Numbered from the stretch's first letter, positions 27,919-37,425 are shown. The stretch is 64,000 nucleotides of DNA from G963677445 sp963678275 (GCA_963678275.1 OY782765.1:4960001-5024000), one strand, 5' to 3'. Numbers and translations are program-made. The notes: generated by a model from the sequence alone, not told the origin.

Positions 27919-29162
27919 AATCACTCAGAATATTATTATTGATCTTTATTGTATTTTCATACCCTGTTTTTTCATGCACCGGAGTTTATATAGCGAGGGG
28001 CGACACAATTTTGGCGGGAAATAATGAGGACTGGACAGACCCTGACACAAGAATATGGTTTGAACCGGGAAAAAAGGGTAAATATGGCGCTGTTTATTTT
28101 GGCTTCGATAATTTTTATCCGCAGGGAGGGATGAATGAAGCGGGATTATTTTTTGACGGATTTGCCACCAGCAGATTCCCGGTGAATAAATCTGCCGATA
28201 AACCCCGTTTTTACGGCAATCTTACCTCGCTCGCGCTGCGGGAATGTTCCACTGTTGAAGAAGTTATAGAGCAGTTTTACCAGTGGGACCTGACAGATAT
28301 GGAGAGAGCGATGCTGATGTTCGGCGATGCTTTCGGCAACTCGGTAATAATTGAAGGGGATGAATATATTTTAAAAACAGGTGAATACCAGGTTACCACC
28401 AATTTCTATCAGTCAGTAACCGACAGCGCCAATATAAGCTGCCGGCGTTATAAAAAGGCTATGGAGATGCTGGGTCAGCCTTTCCCTGCCACGGTGGAGT
28501 TTTTAAGGGATGTTATGGATTCGGTTCATCAGGAGTTTACCCAATATACCAATGTGTACGATTTGAAAAATAAGGTTGTCTATTTATGGCATTTCCATGA
28601 TTATAAAAATGTTGTAAAAATTGATCTGAAAGAAGAACTTGCCAAAGGGAAACATTCATACAATCTGCCCGATTTATTTCCCCGTAATGAGGAATTTTAT
28701 AACAGGTTTATCAGGAAAAAAACACCCTCGAACAGTAATTTTGTAAAACTTATCCTCGGTGTTTCAGGAATATTTTATTTGCTTACACTGATTCTTTTAC
28801 CGCGGGGAATTAAAAATTTAAGAGGTGACATTGTATCAATGAGAACTATTATCGCGGCTCTGATATGTTCGGCGTTTCACCTTATTTATCTGCTCGCGAT
28901 AGCGGCGTTTCCGGAAGTCCCCGATATAGGGCTGCCGCAATCATTCGCGGGGATCCCCTTCTGGCAGGTCGGGCTGATATTTATTCCATTTGTGCTGATA
29001 TTTGTTACCATATATCTTCTGTGGCATTTTATAAAAATTTTCAAAAAAGAAAGCTGGCCCGATAAGTACCGCAATCATATATTGCTTGTTGTTATAAGTT
29101 CGATTATTCTTATTGGATTTTACGCCTACTGGGGCCTTATAGCCCCATTCAATTTTTTATGA
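27915..29162 (+). CDS. Ntn hydrolase (linear amide C-N hydrolase-like) with C-terminal membrane domain
   Basis: A 415-residue protein starting at a TTG that overlaps the upstream TGA. After the leader (LRILLLIFIVFSYPVFS) the mature protein would begin with Cys21, in CTGVYIARGDTILAGNNEDW. That is the N-terminal nucleophile pattern of choloylglycine/acyl-CoA:6-APA-type Ntn hydrolases, with the conserved NNEDW. The Asn in TTNFYQS and the Arg/Tyr pair in SCRRYKKA also fit. From about residue 275 four membrane helices follow (for example LILGVSGIFYLLTLILL), which is unusual for the family. VFSC could alternatively be a lipobox. Substrate unknown. Confidence 0.75.
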   Translation: MKSLRILLLIFIVFSYPVFSCTGVYIARGDTILAGNNEDWTDPDTRIWFEPGKKGKYGAVYFGFDNFYPQGGMNEAGLFFDGFATSRFPVNKSADKPRFYGNLTSLALRECSTVEEVIEQFYQWDLTDMERAMLMFGDAFGNSVIIEGDEYILKTGEYQVTTNFYQSVTDSANISCRRYKKAMEMLGQPFPATVEFLRDVMDSVHQEFTQYTNVYDLKNKVVYLWHFHDYKNVVKIDLKEELAKGKHSYNLPDLFPRNEEFYNRFIRKKTPSNSNFVKLILGVSGIFYLLTLILLPRGIKNLRGDIVSMRTIIAALICSAFHLIYLLAIAAFPEVPDIGLPQSFAGIPFWQVGLIFIPFVLIFVTIYLLWHFIKIFKKESWPDKYRNHILLVVISSIILIGFYAYWGLIAPFNFL

Positions 29163-29189
29163 TAATCAATTTTATCTGAAAGGTGAGTT

Positions 29190-30017
29190 ATGAAAAAGTT
29201 TATAATTTTATTTGTATTTCCTTTTATCCTCGCGGCCCAGGTAAGGGTTGAAAAATTATGGGAGACAGAAGAGGTTTTTAAGGTGCCCGAATCGGTGTTT
29301 TTTAATGAAGAAACAAATGAAATCTATGTGGCAAATATCAATGGTTCACCGGCGGAAAAAGATGGAAATGGTTTTATTTCAAAGCTTTCACGGGATGGAA
29401 AGGTAATAGAACTAAAGTGGATTACCGGACTTGACGCTCCGAAAGGAATGTGCCTCAGCGATGGCAGGCTATATGTGACCGATATAAGCAGAGTGGCGGA
29501 AATAGATATTAAAAAAGGAGAGGTTAAACAATATATTGAGATGGGGGGCGAATTTCTTAATGATATAAGCTCTGACGAGAAAGGGGCGATCTATATATCG
29601 GATAACGCGCAGGGGAGAATATACCGGTTAAAGGGAGAAAGTTGGGAGGTATGGCTTGAAAAAGGATTGCCGTCACCTAATGGAATGCTTGCCGAAAAGG
29701 AGAGACTTCTTGCCGCCTGCATGGGAAACGGAGAAATATTATCGATCAATTATGAAAGTAAAAAAACAGAGAAAATGATCACGGTTGGCAGATACCTGGA
29801 TGGACTGGTTTATGCCGGTGAGGGAAGTTATATCGTTTCTGATTTTACCGGAAAAGTATGGCATATAAACAAGTCGGGCGCGCCGGAATTAATAATTGAT
29901 TATACCGGTGAGGAAAAAAATTCGGCGGATATAGGATTTATATTATCTGAACAGATTCTGCTTGTGCCGACATTTCATGATAACCGGGTTATCGCTTATT
30001 CTGTTAAAGAAAAATAA
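29190..30017 (+). CDS. Exported SMP-30/gluconolactonase-like beta-propeller
   Basis: A 275-residue exported protein (MKKFIILFVFPFILAAQ; AAAGGTGAG upstream). Propeller blades show as VPESVFFNEETNEIYVANI, GLDAPKGMCLSDGRLYVTDI, FLNDISSDEKGAIYISDNAQ and LPSPNGMLAEKERLLAACMG, with the N-D/N-G metal-ligand positions of SMP-30-like lactonases partly conserved (PNGM, LDGLV). Function could be a lactonase or a simple binding propeller. It lies 27 bases downstream of the Ntn hydrolase gene. Confidence 0.78.
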   Translation: MKKFIILFVFPFILAAQVRVEKLWETEEVFKVPESVFFNEETNEIYVANINGSPAEKDGNGFISKLSRDGKVIELKWITGLDAPKGMCLSDGRLYVTDISRVAEIDIKKGEVKQYIEMGGEFLNDISSDEKGAIYISDNAQGRIYRLKGESWEVWLEKGLPSPNGMLAEKERLLAACMGNGEILSINYESKKTEKMITVGRYLDGLVYAGEGSYIVSDFTGKVWHINKSGAPELIIDYTGEEKNSADIGFILSEQILLVPTFHDNRVIAYSVKEK

Positions 30018-30029
30018 AGGTATATAATT

Positions 30030-30548
30030 ATGCTGCTTGATATAGGCACAGGATGTTTTATCCGCTCCTATGAAAAAGATGATATTCCGAATGTCGCGCG
30101 GTATGCCAACAATCATGAAATCTGGAAAAATATGATGGACCGTTTTCCCTGGCCTTATCACAAAGAGGACGCGGAAACCTGGGTGGATATTGCCATGAAA
30201 GAGGAGCCGGAACAAAATTTTGTGATCGCTAATCCGGGGGGATTTATCGGGGCAATTGGAATAAAACTACAGTATGATGTTTACAGGAAAACCGCCGAAA
30301 TGGGTTACTGGCTTGGCGAACCTTTCTGGGGACGGGGAATAACAAGCGCCGCGGCTGAGAAGTTTTCCGACTGGGCAATGGATAATTACAGTCTGGTGAA
30401 AATATTTGCCGGAGTTTTTGAATGGAATCCGGCATCAGCGCGGGTGCTGGAAAAAGCAGGATTCGAACTTGAAGCGCGCCTTAAAAAAGCAATATATAAG
30501 GATGGCAAAATTGTGGACCAGCTTTATTACGCCAAGTTCAGGGAGTGA
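30030..30548 (+). CDS. GNAT acetyltransferase, RimJ/RimL type
   Basis: A 172-residue N-acetyltransferase. Motifs: IRSYEKDDIPNVARYANN at the start, AEMGYWLGEPFWGRGITSAA (the acetyl-CoA loop) and FAGVFEWNPASARVLEKAGF, all typical of RimJ/RimL-like enzymes. Substrate may be a ribosomal protein N-terminus or a small amine. It is last in the plus-strand run beginning at 26266, and the start follows AAAGG. Confidence 0.88.
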   Translation: MLLDIGTGCFIRSYEKDDIPNVARYANNHEIWKNMMDRFPWPYHKEDAETWVDIAMKEEPEQNFVIANPGGFIGAIGIKLQYDVYRKTAEMGYWLGEPFWGRGITSAAAEKFSDWAMDNYSLVKIFAGVFEWNPASARVLEKAGFELEARLKKAIYKDGKIVDQLYYAKFRE

Positions 30549-30632
30549 ATTCTACTTACAAGTGCAAGGCAAAGAAGGATAGGGGTTTGGGGGGCTCAGC
30601 GAGGGATTATAAGGCTCAATACAGGGAAAATA

Positions 30633-30884
30633 TCAATAAACGACTTCCGTATTTAAAGGCATAAATGAAGTGTTTTCAAGCGATTTTGTCGCAAATAATA
30701 AACATGCCTTAATCTCTTCATTGGTAAGGTCATTATATTCACTGATAATATTTTCTTCGCTATCACCATGCGCCAGCAAATTCAGGATATATTCCACTGT
30801 CAGCCTTGTCCCTTTTATAATTGGCTTACCTGCCATTATCTCAGAATTGGTTACTATTCCTTCAGGTAGTTGTTTATCACTCAT
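30633..30884 (-). CDS. Orphan DUF433 antitoxin-like protein
   Basis: An 83-residue short DUF433 protein: GIVTNSEIMAGKPIIKGTRL, TVEYILNLLAHGDSEENIIS and then TNEEIKACLLFATKSLE. The ATG at 30884 fits the family start; the open frame extends upstream but is not conserved-looking. DUF433 proteins usually pair with a DUF5615 PIN-like toxin encoded immediately downstream. Here only 84 bases of non-coding sequence lie before the next (opposite) gene end, so no toxin partner is visible. Confidence 0.8.
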   Translation of the reverse strand: MSDKQLPEGIVTNSEIMAGKPIIKGTRLTVEYILNLLAHGDSEENIISEYNDLTNEEIKACLLFATKSLENTSFMPLNTEVVY

Positions 30885-31016
30885 TTTTTTATCCGGGTGT
30901 TGATCAAAGTTTTTGTTCTGATAAAATATTCTAATTTTACTTTTAATCAAATAAAATTTTGTTGAAATATGGTCTGAATATTTTTTCAAATCTTCACGGA
31001 CAGGATATCCCCTCAC

Positions 31017-31682
31017 CTAAGGCGCCGAATATAATCCAGAGTGTATTATATTTTGTACCTGACGGCACACTTAGGCTCTTATCACCACACTAATGCCAAC
31101 ATGTTGAGGATAAACCAGGGAGCAAAATTTGTCAAAAAGCCCGCCAATAACATGTTGCCGATAATCAGACCGAGATTCTAAATCCATAAACCGGCTGAGC
31201 CAAAATTTCAATATTGTACTAACTGCCCCCACGGGGAATTCCCCGTGGCTATTAGGTTTAACCCCCTTCGGGGGATTTTTATAAGCTTTGACTTGGGGAA
31301 ATTTAGTTGCTTTTTTCATTTTTTCTACCAATATTTTGCTCCTAACGGGGCAATTTTTTACTGCAATTTTTATTTTATGTCCCGATAGGGACATCATATT
31401 GATAAAAAATGAAAAGCAAAATATTCGGTGTGCCGTAAGGTACACCATATTTATCCGCGTGAGATAATAACTAAATTAATTACAGTCTGCAAATCAATAA
31501 GTTACACAAAATTCATTCGGGAAACGCGACAACAATACGACATCTCATTTTACGAATATATCTCAATAAACAGTTGTTTTTTCGTAACAGGAGTCAGGAG
31601 CTCAGAAGTTTTATTTCTTTTTAGAAATAATTCCTTATTCCCCAACATTGTTTCCTGCTATTCCCGCTAACAAAAATAATCT
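31017..31682. repeat. Repeat-rich intergenic stretch
   Basis: No gene is recognised. 31076-31190 matches 40440-40560 (shared AATGTTGAGGATAA-like, AGCAAAATTTGTCAAAAAG and CCGAnnnTCAG blocks). Short palindromes follow: GGGGAATTCCCC near 31232, CCCCCTTCGGGGG near 31262, and copies of a CTACCAATATTTTGCTCC/CCGATAGGGACATCAT motif near 31325-31400. Confidence 0.55.
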
Positions 31683-34511
31683 TTAAAAATAACTCACCGC
31701 GTCAGCGCAGAGGTTATGGAGTTTCGGGCGGAAGGTTTCTATTTCGTTTTCGGCGCCGTCGGGCGTTACTCTGCTTGTAAGAAAAATTACAAATAACTCA
31801 TTTTCAGGGTCAATCCAGAATGAAGAGCCGCTTTTACCATTGATACCGAACGCGTTTTCCGAAAAATTCTTTCCGATTACGGAATGCAGAAGATTGGTTT
31901 TCCAGCCTTTTGCGTATGGGTTATCAGCCGATTCTCTTCCTGCCCATTCTTCAACCATACCCGGTTTAAAAACCTGGTTCTCTTTCCATTTTCCATCATT
32001 CATCAAGAGGTAGGCAAGTTTTGCCAGATCGGAAGATGTGGTGTATAAAACTGAATTCCGGGAAATGCCCTGGAATCCGGCATTGCCTTTTTTTCTTCTG
32101 TTGGCGCATGTATTAAAGAATTTTGAGACCGGGGTAAACATTGTGTTCGACATGCCGGTTTTGCTGAATAATTCCCGGTGAAGCAGGGCATCCGCGGGAC
32201 ATCCGGCCAGCTTTTCAACTGTCTTCTGAAGAATAATATATCCCGGATCGGAATAGAGGTAAGAGCTGCCGGGCTCAAAAACCGGCGCAAGTTCGGATAT
32301 CTGCTCAACCATTTCTATTTCATCATCATACTTCCTGTAGGGTAATTGGGCCGGGAGTCCCGAATTATTAACAAGCAGGTTATTAAGTGTGATATTCATT
32401 TTCCCCCTGTATCCGAAATCGGGGAAATACTCCGAAACCTTTTTATTCAGATCAAGTGTGCCATCCTGTCCTGCCATCATTGTTATCAGCGCGGTAGAAA
32501 GAGGTCTTGTCATATCGGCCAGGTCAAAGATCGCGTCACGGAACATTTTCCGGGAATTTGACACATAGGAAAAATTGCCGAACGCGCCATGATATACTAT
32601 CCTGTTTTTATGTCCCACAAGCAGGACAGCGCCGGGGAATTCTTTCTTCATCACTTTTTCATTAAGGAGGAATTCCACAGAAGCGAAATCGTAAACAGAA
32701 TCGCTGATCCCTTTCAGACTCCTGAGAAATGAAGGATTATTTTGAAGCCCCGAATTTTTAAAGAACATTGTTCCGGGAATATCAACAGGAAGTTTTCCGG
32801 CAACGGGATTAAGCCCTTTCACCGCTTCCACCGCCGCGCTCTGCGATACATCAGTAGCGCCATAAGCGGCAATATATGTCCCCGCTTCGGGGAAATGTTT
32901 AATAATATACGGGTTGCCGAATGATATCATTATTACAGGTTTATTCAGTTTGAAAATATCATGAATAAACTCAAGATGTTTCTCATCTATATTTATATGT
33001 CCCTGGAAAGACCTTACCCCGATATAAACCGGTAATATTATGTAATCACTTTTACGCGCAAGTTTTAATGCCTTTTTATAGTGGGCTTTTCTGCTTCGTT
33101 TAGTAAGTTTATAAAAATTGGTTCCCCGGTATTCCTTTGAGAACTTTTTCTCGAATTCCCATTTTTTCTTCGCGTATCTCCAGTTGCGGGTATCGCTTAC
33201 CGTAATACAGGCGACCGATTTATTGCCTGCCGGATTAAAGGGAATAAGTGAGGAGCTGTCTTTCAGGATTGTTATAGATTTTTCAGCCAGCTCGCGGGCC
33301 AGTCTTTCATGTTCAGGTTTGCCGAGAGCTTTGTGAAGAGCGTTTGTATCGACAGCCGTTGCTTTATCCAGCCCGAGCCATTTTTTGGCCGAGAGTATTT
33401 TCCTTACCGACTGATCAATCCTTTTTTCATCTATTTCACCTTTTTCAACTGCTTCGCAGATAGCATTTATATAAACCTCTTCATCGGGAGGAAAAAGAAT
33501 TATATCATGACCCGATTTAACCGACATAACAGCGGCTTCTGCTTCTTCGAAATTATCGGTTATCGCGTGCATATTCATCGCGTCGGTGACAACCAGTCCG
33601 TTAAAGTTTAGCTGTTTCCTGAGCAGGTCTCCGATTATACCTGAAGAAAGAGTAGCTGGCAGACCTTCTTTCTTTTCGAAGGCGGGCACTTCAAGATGTC
33701 CGACCATCACAGATTTTATCCCTGAATTAACGGCGTTCCTGAATACCGCCAGATCAGACTTCCAAAGTTCTTCGGCGCTCAGATTGATAATGGGTAATTC
33801 CTGGTGGGAATCGAGATCGGTGGCGCCGTGGCCGGGAAAATGTTTCGCGGTAGAAAGAAGATTGCCTTCATGAAGTCCTTTAATTAGGGCTTCAGAATAG
33901 AGGGAAATAATATCGGCGTCATCCGAGAAGGAACGGATATTGATAATAGGATTGCGGTAATCGTGGTTTATATCGAGCAGGGGGGCGTAGTTATGGTGAA
34001 CACCCATGGCGCGCGCTTCAATGGCGGTGACTTTCCCCATCAGGTAACAGAGCCGGGGATCACCCGCGGCGGCAATTCCCATATTATAAGGAAACTCAAT
34101 CGCGTCTTCGAGGCGCATTCCGGGGCCTCTCTCAAAATCCGCGGAAATAAGGAGGGGGATTTCAGCCTGTCTCTGCAATTCATTCGTCAGGGCAACCTGG
34201 CCATAGGTATCTCCCTGGAGGAACATTATTCCCCCGACTTTCAGGTCACGAACAAGTTTTATTACCCTCTCATAATTTTCTTCATCATCCTCTTCAGTTC
34301 TGCCATAAGCGTATGGCACTATCATCTGGGCAACCCTGGTTTTAAGATCCATTCGTTCCAGCAGGTTTTCCACCCAGGATTTATCCTCTTCAGTCAGACT
34401 GAAAAGGGCCGGAGCATGGCTGTCATATCTGACCATATCCATAAAAATATTAACCGGTAATAAAAAAAGCAGCGCGATAAGCGCTGCCGTAAAAATCAGT
34501 TTCTTTCTCAT
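31683..34511 (-). CDS. NagZ-type GH3 beta-N-acetylhexosaminidase fused to a degenerate beta-lactamase-like domain
   Basis: A 942-residue exported or membrane-anchored enzyme (KLIFTAALIALLFLLPV). Residues about 45-390 are GH3 of the NagZ class: KHFPGHGATDLDSH carries the loop Asp/His dyad that acts as general acid in NagZ, and VTDAMNM carries the nucleophile. A GH3 C-terminal domain follows. Residues about 610-940 have the beta-lactamase/serine-hydrolase fold, but the SxxK position reads ADMTRP instead of ASVTK-like and the third motif reads FGINGKSG instead of FGHTG. That domain is probably catalytically dead. The start overlaps the permease stop (ATGA). It would release GlcNAc from muropeptides. 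Confidence 0.88.
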   Translation of the reverse strand: MRKKLIFTAALIALLFLLPVNIFMDMVRYDSHAPALFSLTEEDKSWVENLLERMDLKTRVAQMIVPYAYGRTEEDDEENYERVIKLVRDLKVGGIMFLQGDTYGQVALTNELQRQAEIPLLISADFERGPGMRLEDAIEFPYNMGIAAAGDPRLCYLMGKVTAIEARAMGVHHNYAPLLDINHDYRNPIINIRSFSDDADIISLYSEALIKGLHEGNLLSTAKHFPGHGATDLDSHQELPIINLSAEELWKSDLAVFRNAVNSGIKSVMVGHLEVPAFEKKEGLPATLSSGIIGDLLRKQLNFNGLVVTDAMNMHAITDNFEEAEAAVMSVKSGHDIILFPPDEEVYINAICEAVEKGEIDEKRIDQSVRKILSAKKWLGLDKATAVDTNALHKALGKPEHERLARELAEKSITILKDSSSLIPFNPAGNKSVACITVSDTRNWRYAKKKWEFEKKFSKEYRGTNFYKLTKRSRKAHYKKALKLARKSDYIILPVYIGVRSFQGHINIDEKHLEFIHDIFKLNKPVIMISFGNPYIIKHFPEAGTYIAAYGATDVSQSAAVEAVKGLNPVAGKLPVDIPGTMFFKNSGLQNNPSFLRSLKGISDSVYDFASVEFLLNEKVMKKEFPGAVLLVGHKNRIVYHGAFGNFSYVSNSRKMFRDAIFDLADMTRPLSTALITMMAGQDGTLDLNKKVSEYFPDFGYRGKMNITLNNLLVNNSGLPAQLPYRKYDDEIEMVEQISELAPVFEPGSSYLYSDPGYIILQKTVEKLAGCPADALLHRELFSKTGMSNTMFTPVSKFFNTCANRRKKGNAGFQGISRNSVLYTTSSDLAKLAYLLMNDGKWKENQVFKPGMVEEWAGRESADNPYAKGWKTNLLHSVIGKNFSENAFGINGKSGSSFWIDPENELFVIFLTSRVTPDGAENEIETFRPKLHNLCADAVSYF

Positions 34512-36370
34512 TTCTCAGTTTTTTTACCAAACTCACTATCAATCGGGACAAAATAAGTGATTATAAAGGCGGGAATGGTCGCTATTACCACCCATATAAA
34601 GAAATGCTGATAACCTATTATTTCCTGAAGCCAGCCGCTTATCATTCCCGGAATCATCATACCTAAAGCCATAAATCCTGTCGTAATTGCGAAATGGGCC
34701 GTTTTGTGGTCCCCTTCCGATACATAAATCATATATAACATATATGCTGTAAAACCGAATCCGTAACCAAATTGTTCAATTGCCACACACGAGGCGATAA
34801 TATAATATGAATCAGGCATAACATAAGAGAGGAACACATAAACCGTATTCGGCAGGTTGATGGCAATCAGCATCCACCAGAGCCAGTATTTTAATCCATG
34901 ACGGGAGGCCAGAACACCCCCGAGTATTCCGCCAACAGTAAGAGCGATAATACCGATGGTCCCGTATATTATTCCCACATCCCCGGTCGTTAAAGCAAGC
35001 CCGCCCGCTTCCCTGCTGTCAAGGAGGAATGGAGAGGCAAGTTTCACGAGCTGCGATTCACCAAGTCTGTAAATAAGGAGGAAAGCGATTGAAATGCCGA
35101 TATGTTTCTTTTTAAAGAAGCTGGCAAAAGTTTTAAAGAACTCTTTGAGAGGGTTTATATCTCCTTTAGAGGATGCCGGAACATCACTTTCAGGCTTGGG
35201 AAGCATAAAACGGTGATAAAAAAAGAATATTACAAATAATCCGGCGAGTATAAGGAATGTTATCGTCCAGGCAAGCGGAATATTTCCCGAGCGGCCTTCA
35301 AACTCAGCGGATGAAGCGGTTTTCAGTTTCGGGTCAATCTGAATTAATGCCAGCGCCGGTTTATCCCAGTTGTTTTCATTGAATTCAAAACGTATCCCCT
35401 CAACGAGTGAAATACTTTGATCTCCTCTCCGCCACCCAAAATTAAAGACCGGTTTTTCATCCGGTTCCGGTTTTTTATTCAGGTAAAAATATAAAACAGC
35501 AACGTTGCCGGTTTCCGAACTCCCTTTTTTAATTTCTTCAGGGCCGAAAAGTGAGCGGATAATATCTTCCAGTGGATCGGCCACAGCACTCGCCCACCAT
35601 GATTTTCCCTCTTTTTTTACTTCCCCGGCAGATTTAATTTCCTGGTAAAATCCATTCTTAATATTCCAGTTTTTTACTTCTGCCTTAAGGGAATCAGCGA
35701 ATGAGGGAGCGGTCGTTCCAGCCGCCATAACCGGGTTTTCAGGATACATTTTAAAATGCAGTTCCGCTTGGTCTCTCTGCATTTTTAGCAAATCGGGATT
35801 GATAAATTGTGTCGCCGCGGCTCCCGGTTTTACGTTCATTTCAAAGTTTACAGGGGGAAGACCGGTCGCGACCTCAAGATATCCGGCGAGAACAACCAGG
35901 GCGCCCTGACCTGTCAGCATGGCGAAACGGTAGAATGTGCTTCGTATTCCAACATAAAATGCCTGGTCATGTTCGTTCAGCCCGAGCATGTAAAAGCCGT
36001 CGGCGGCGATATCGTGCGTTGCCGAGCTGAATGCCAGAAGCCAGAGAAAGGCGAGAGTATACTGGAAAAAGTTTGGCGCAGGTATGGTAAATGCCACCCC
36101 GGCCAGACCGGCGCCGATAATAAGCTGCATTATTATTATCCAGAACCGTTTGGTTTTAAGGATATCTACCACCGGGCTCCATAGCGGTTTAATAACCCAG
36201 GGAAGATAAAGCCAGCTCGTATAGAGAGCTATATCTGTATTGGAAATCCCAAGTCTCTTGTACATAATTACCGAGACTATCATAACAATAACATAAGGAA
36301 TGCCTTCCGCGTAATAGAGGCTGGGCACCCAGTACCAGGCGTTTCTTGATTTCGTTTTGTTATTTTTCAT
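34508..36370 (-). CDS. AmpG-like MFS permease with large insert
   Basis: A 620-residue carrier of the AmpG type (GlcNAc-anhydroMurNAc peptide import). The ATG at 36370 is preferred to an upstream TTG. The opening AWYWVPSLYYAEGIPYVIVM and the STSWLYLPWVIKPLWSPVVD-like loop are typical. It carries an insert of about 190 polar residues (roughly residues 175-365) between the first and second membrane halves; ordinary AmpG proteins lack it. Its position between a sugar kinase and a NagZ-type hydrolase supports cell-wall sugar recycling. Confidence 0.8.
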   Translation of the reverse strand: MKNNKTKSRNAWYWVPSLYYAEGIPYVIVMIVSVIMYKRLGISNTDIALYTSWLYLPWVIKPLWSPVVDILKTKRFWIIIMQLIIGAGLAGVAFTIPAPNFFQYTLAFLWLLAFSSATHDIAADGFYMLGLNEHDQAFYVGIRSTFYRFAMLTGQGALVVLAGYLEVATGLPPVNFEMNVKPGAAATQFINPDLLKMQRDQAELHFKMYPENPVMAAGTTAPSFADSLKAEVKNWNIKNGFYQEIKSAGEVKKEGKSWWASAVADPLEDIIRSLFGPEEIKKGSSETGNVAVLYFYLNKKPEPDEKPVFNFGWRRGDQSISLVEGIRFEFNENNWDKPALALIQIDPKLKTASSAEFEGRSGNIPLAWTITFLILAGLFVIFFFYHRFMLPKPESDVPASSKGDINPLKEFFKTFASFFKKKHIGISIAFLLIYRLGESQLVKLASPFLLDSREAGGLALTTGDVGIIYGTIGIIALTVGGILGGVLASRHGLKYWLWWMLIAINLPNTVYVFLSYVMPDSYYIIASCVAIEQFGYGFGFTAYMLYMIYVSEGDHKTAHFAITTGFMALGMMIPGMISGWLQEIIGYQHFFIWVVIATIPAFIITYFVPIDSEFGKKTEK

Positions 36371-36510
36371 ACTTTTCCGCAAAATTAAATATCATGCAAA
36401 TTAACTTTTAGTTCCTCTCCCATCTATGAGGGGAGGGATCAGGGGTGGGGGGTCAAATAGCTTCCCCACAAATTCTTCAAAAATTATTTTCGTGACACAG
36501 TTCTATTTGT

Positions 36511-37425
36511 TTAGAAAAAATTTTTTGCCATAATCACAGCTCCCGTTTCAGGAGGGTGTTCCGCTTCCATATCAATTACATCGGGCATTTCAGCTTTTAT
36601 TTTTCCGTGAAGTGTTTCAGCGAAATAATTATCGGTTGTGGCAATTCCCCCGATAAATGAAAGACGCAGGCTATTGCCGATTTTTTTCTGCATTGCTTTG
36701 ATGTGCAGCAGAATCTCATTTACTTCTGATTCCACAATTCCTGAAGCGATGTTATCCCCATCGGCCGCCGCCTGAATAACAAGGGGCGCGCAGGAGGCTA
36801 TATCAAATTTTTTTGTGTAGATTTCGGTTATCAGCGCGGGCGGATCATTTATGCCGAATTTTTCCTCCAGCATTTTTGTTACCAGGGTTTCCTCTCCTCT
36901 GCCGTCATAATGTTTAGCCACTGCCATCAGCGCTTTTCGCCCGAGCATATAACCGCTGCCTTCATCACCGATAAATCTTCCGAATCCCCCGACCCGGTAA
37001 ATTTCACCCGATTCATCTTTGCCGAACATAATAGAGCCGGTGCCCGCGATAAGGATTGAGCCCGGTTTCCCCCCGAATGCTCCTTCGAGGGCGGTTCTGG
37101 CGTCACTTTCCACCCGGAAGTTTTTGTAATTGATATTATTTTCTGCCAGATACTCCTGAAATCCTTTCTCAAGAATTTCGGCGTCTGATCTTCTTCCCGC
37201 GCCTGAGGTGCCTATCAGGATTCCGGATATTTCATCCGGTGATTTCCCCGACTTTTCAAGGCATTCATTTACGAGACTGAGGATTGTCGCCGATACTATT
37301 TCTGTCCCGAGAAGAAGAAATGTCGAGGCTCCTCCGGCGCATTGGTGAATGATGTTCAGCTCTTCATCCGCCAGTATGCACTTTGTTTTGGTGCCTCCCC
37401 CGTCCATGCCTATAAAATATTTCAT
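36511..37425 (-). CDS. BadF/BadG-type N-acetylhexosamine kinase
   Basis: A 304-residue ASKHA-fold kinase. Phosphate loop 1 is GMDGGGTKTKC, phosphate loop 2 is LIAGTGSIMFG, and GGFGRFIGDEGSGYMLGRKA is the family hallmark for N-acetylglucosamine/N-acetylmuramic acid kinases (NagK/MurK group). It is followed on the same strand by the AmpG-like permease (about 140 bases away) and the NagZ fusion, so the substrate is probably GlcNAc or MurNAc from recycled wall. Which sugar cannot be decided here. Confidence 0.85.
   Translation of the reverse strand: MKYFIGMDGGGTKTKCILADEELNIIHQCAGGASTFLLLGTEIVSATILSLVNECLEKSGKSPDEISGILIGTSGAGRRSDAEILEKGFQEYLAENNINYKNFRVESDARTALEGAFGGKPGSILIAGTGSIMFGKDESGEIYRVGGFGRFIGDEGSGYMLGRKALMAVAKHYDGRGEETLVTKMLEEKFGINDPPALITEIYTKKFDIASCAPLVIQAAADGDNIASGIVESEVNEILLHIKAMQKKIGNSLRLSFIGGIATTDNYFAETLHGKIKAEMPDVIDMEAEHPPETGAVIMAKNFF

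Noticed and set aside
33963..34460. 165-residue plus-strand open frame inside the GH3 gene
   Set aside because: Antisense shadow of the NagZ catalytic domain; no plausible start or domain.
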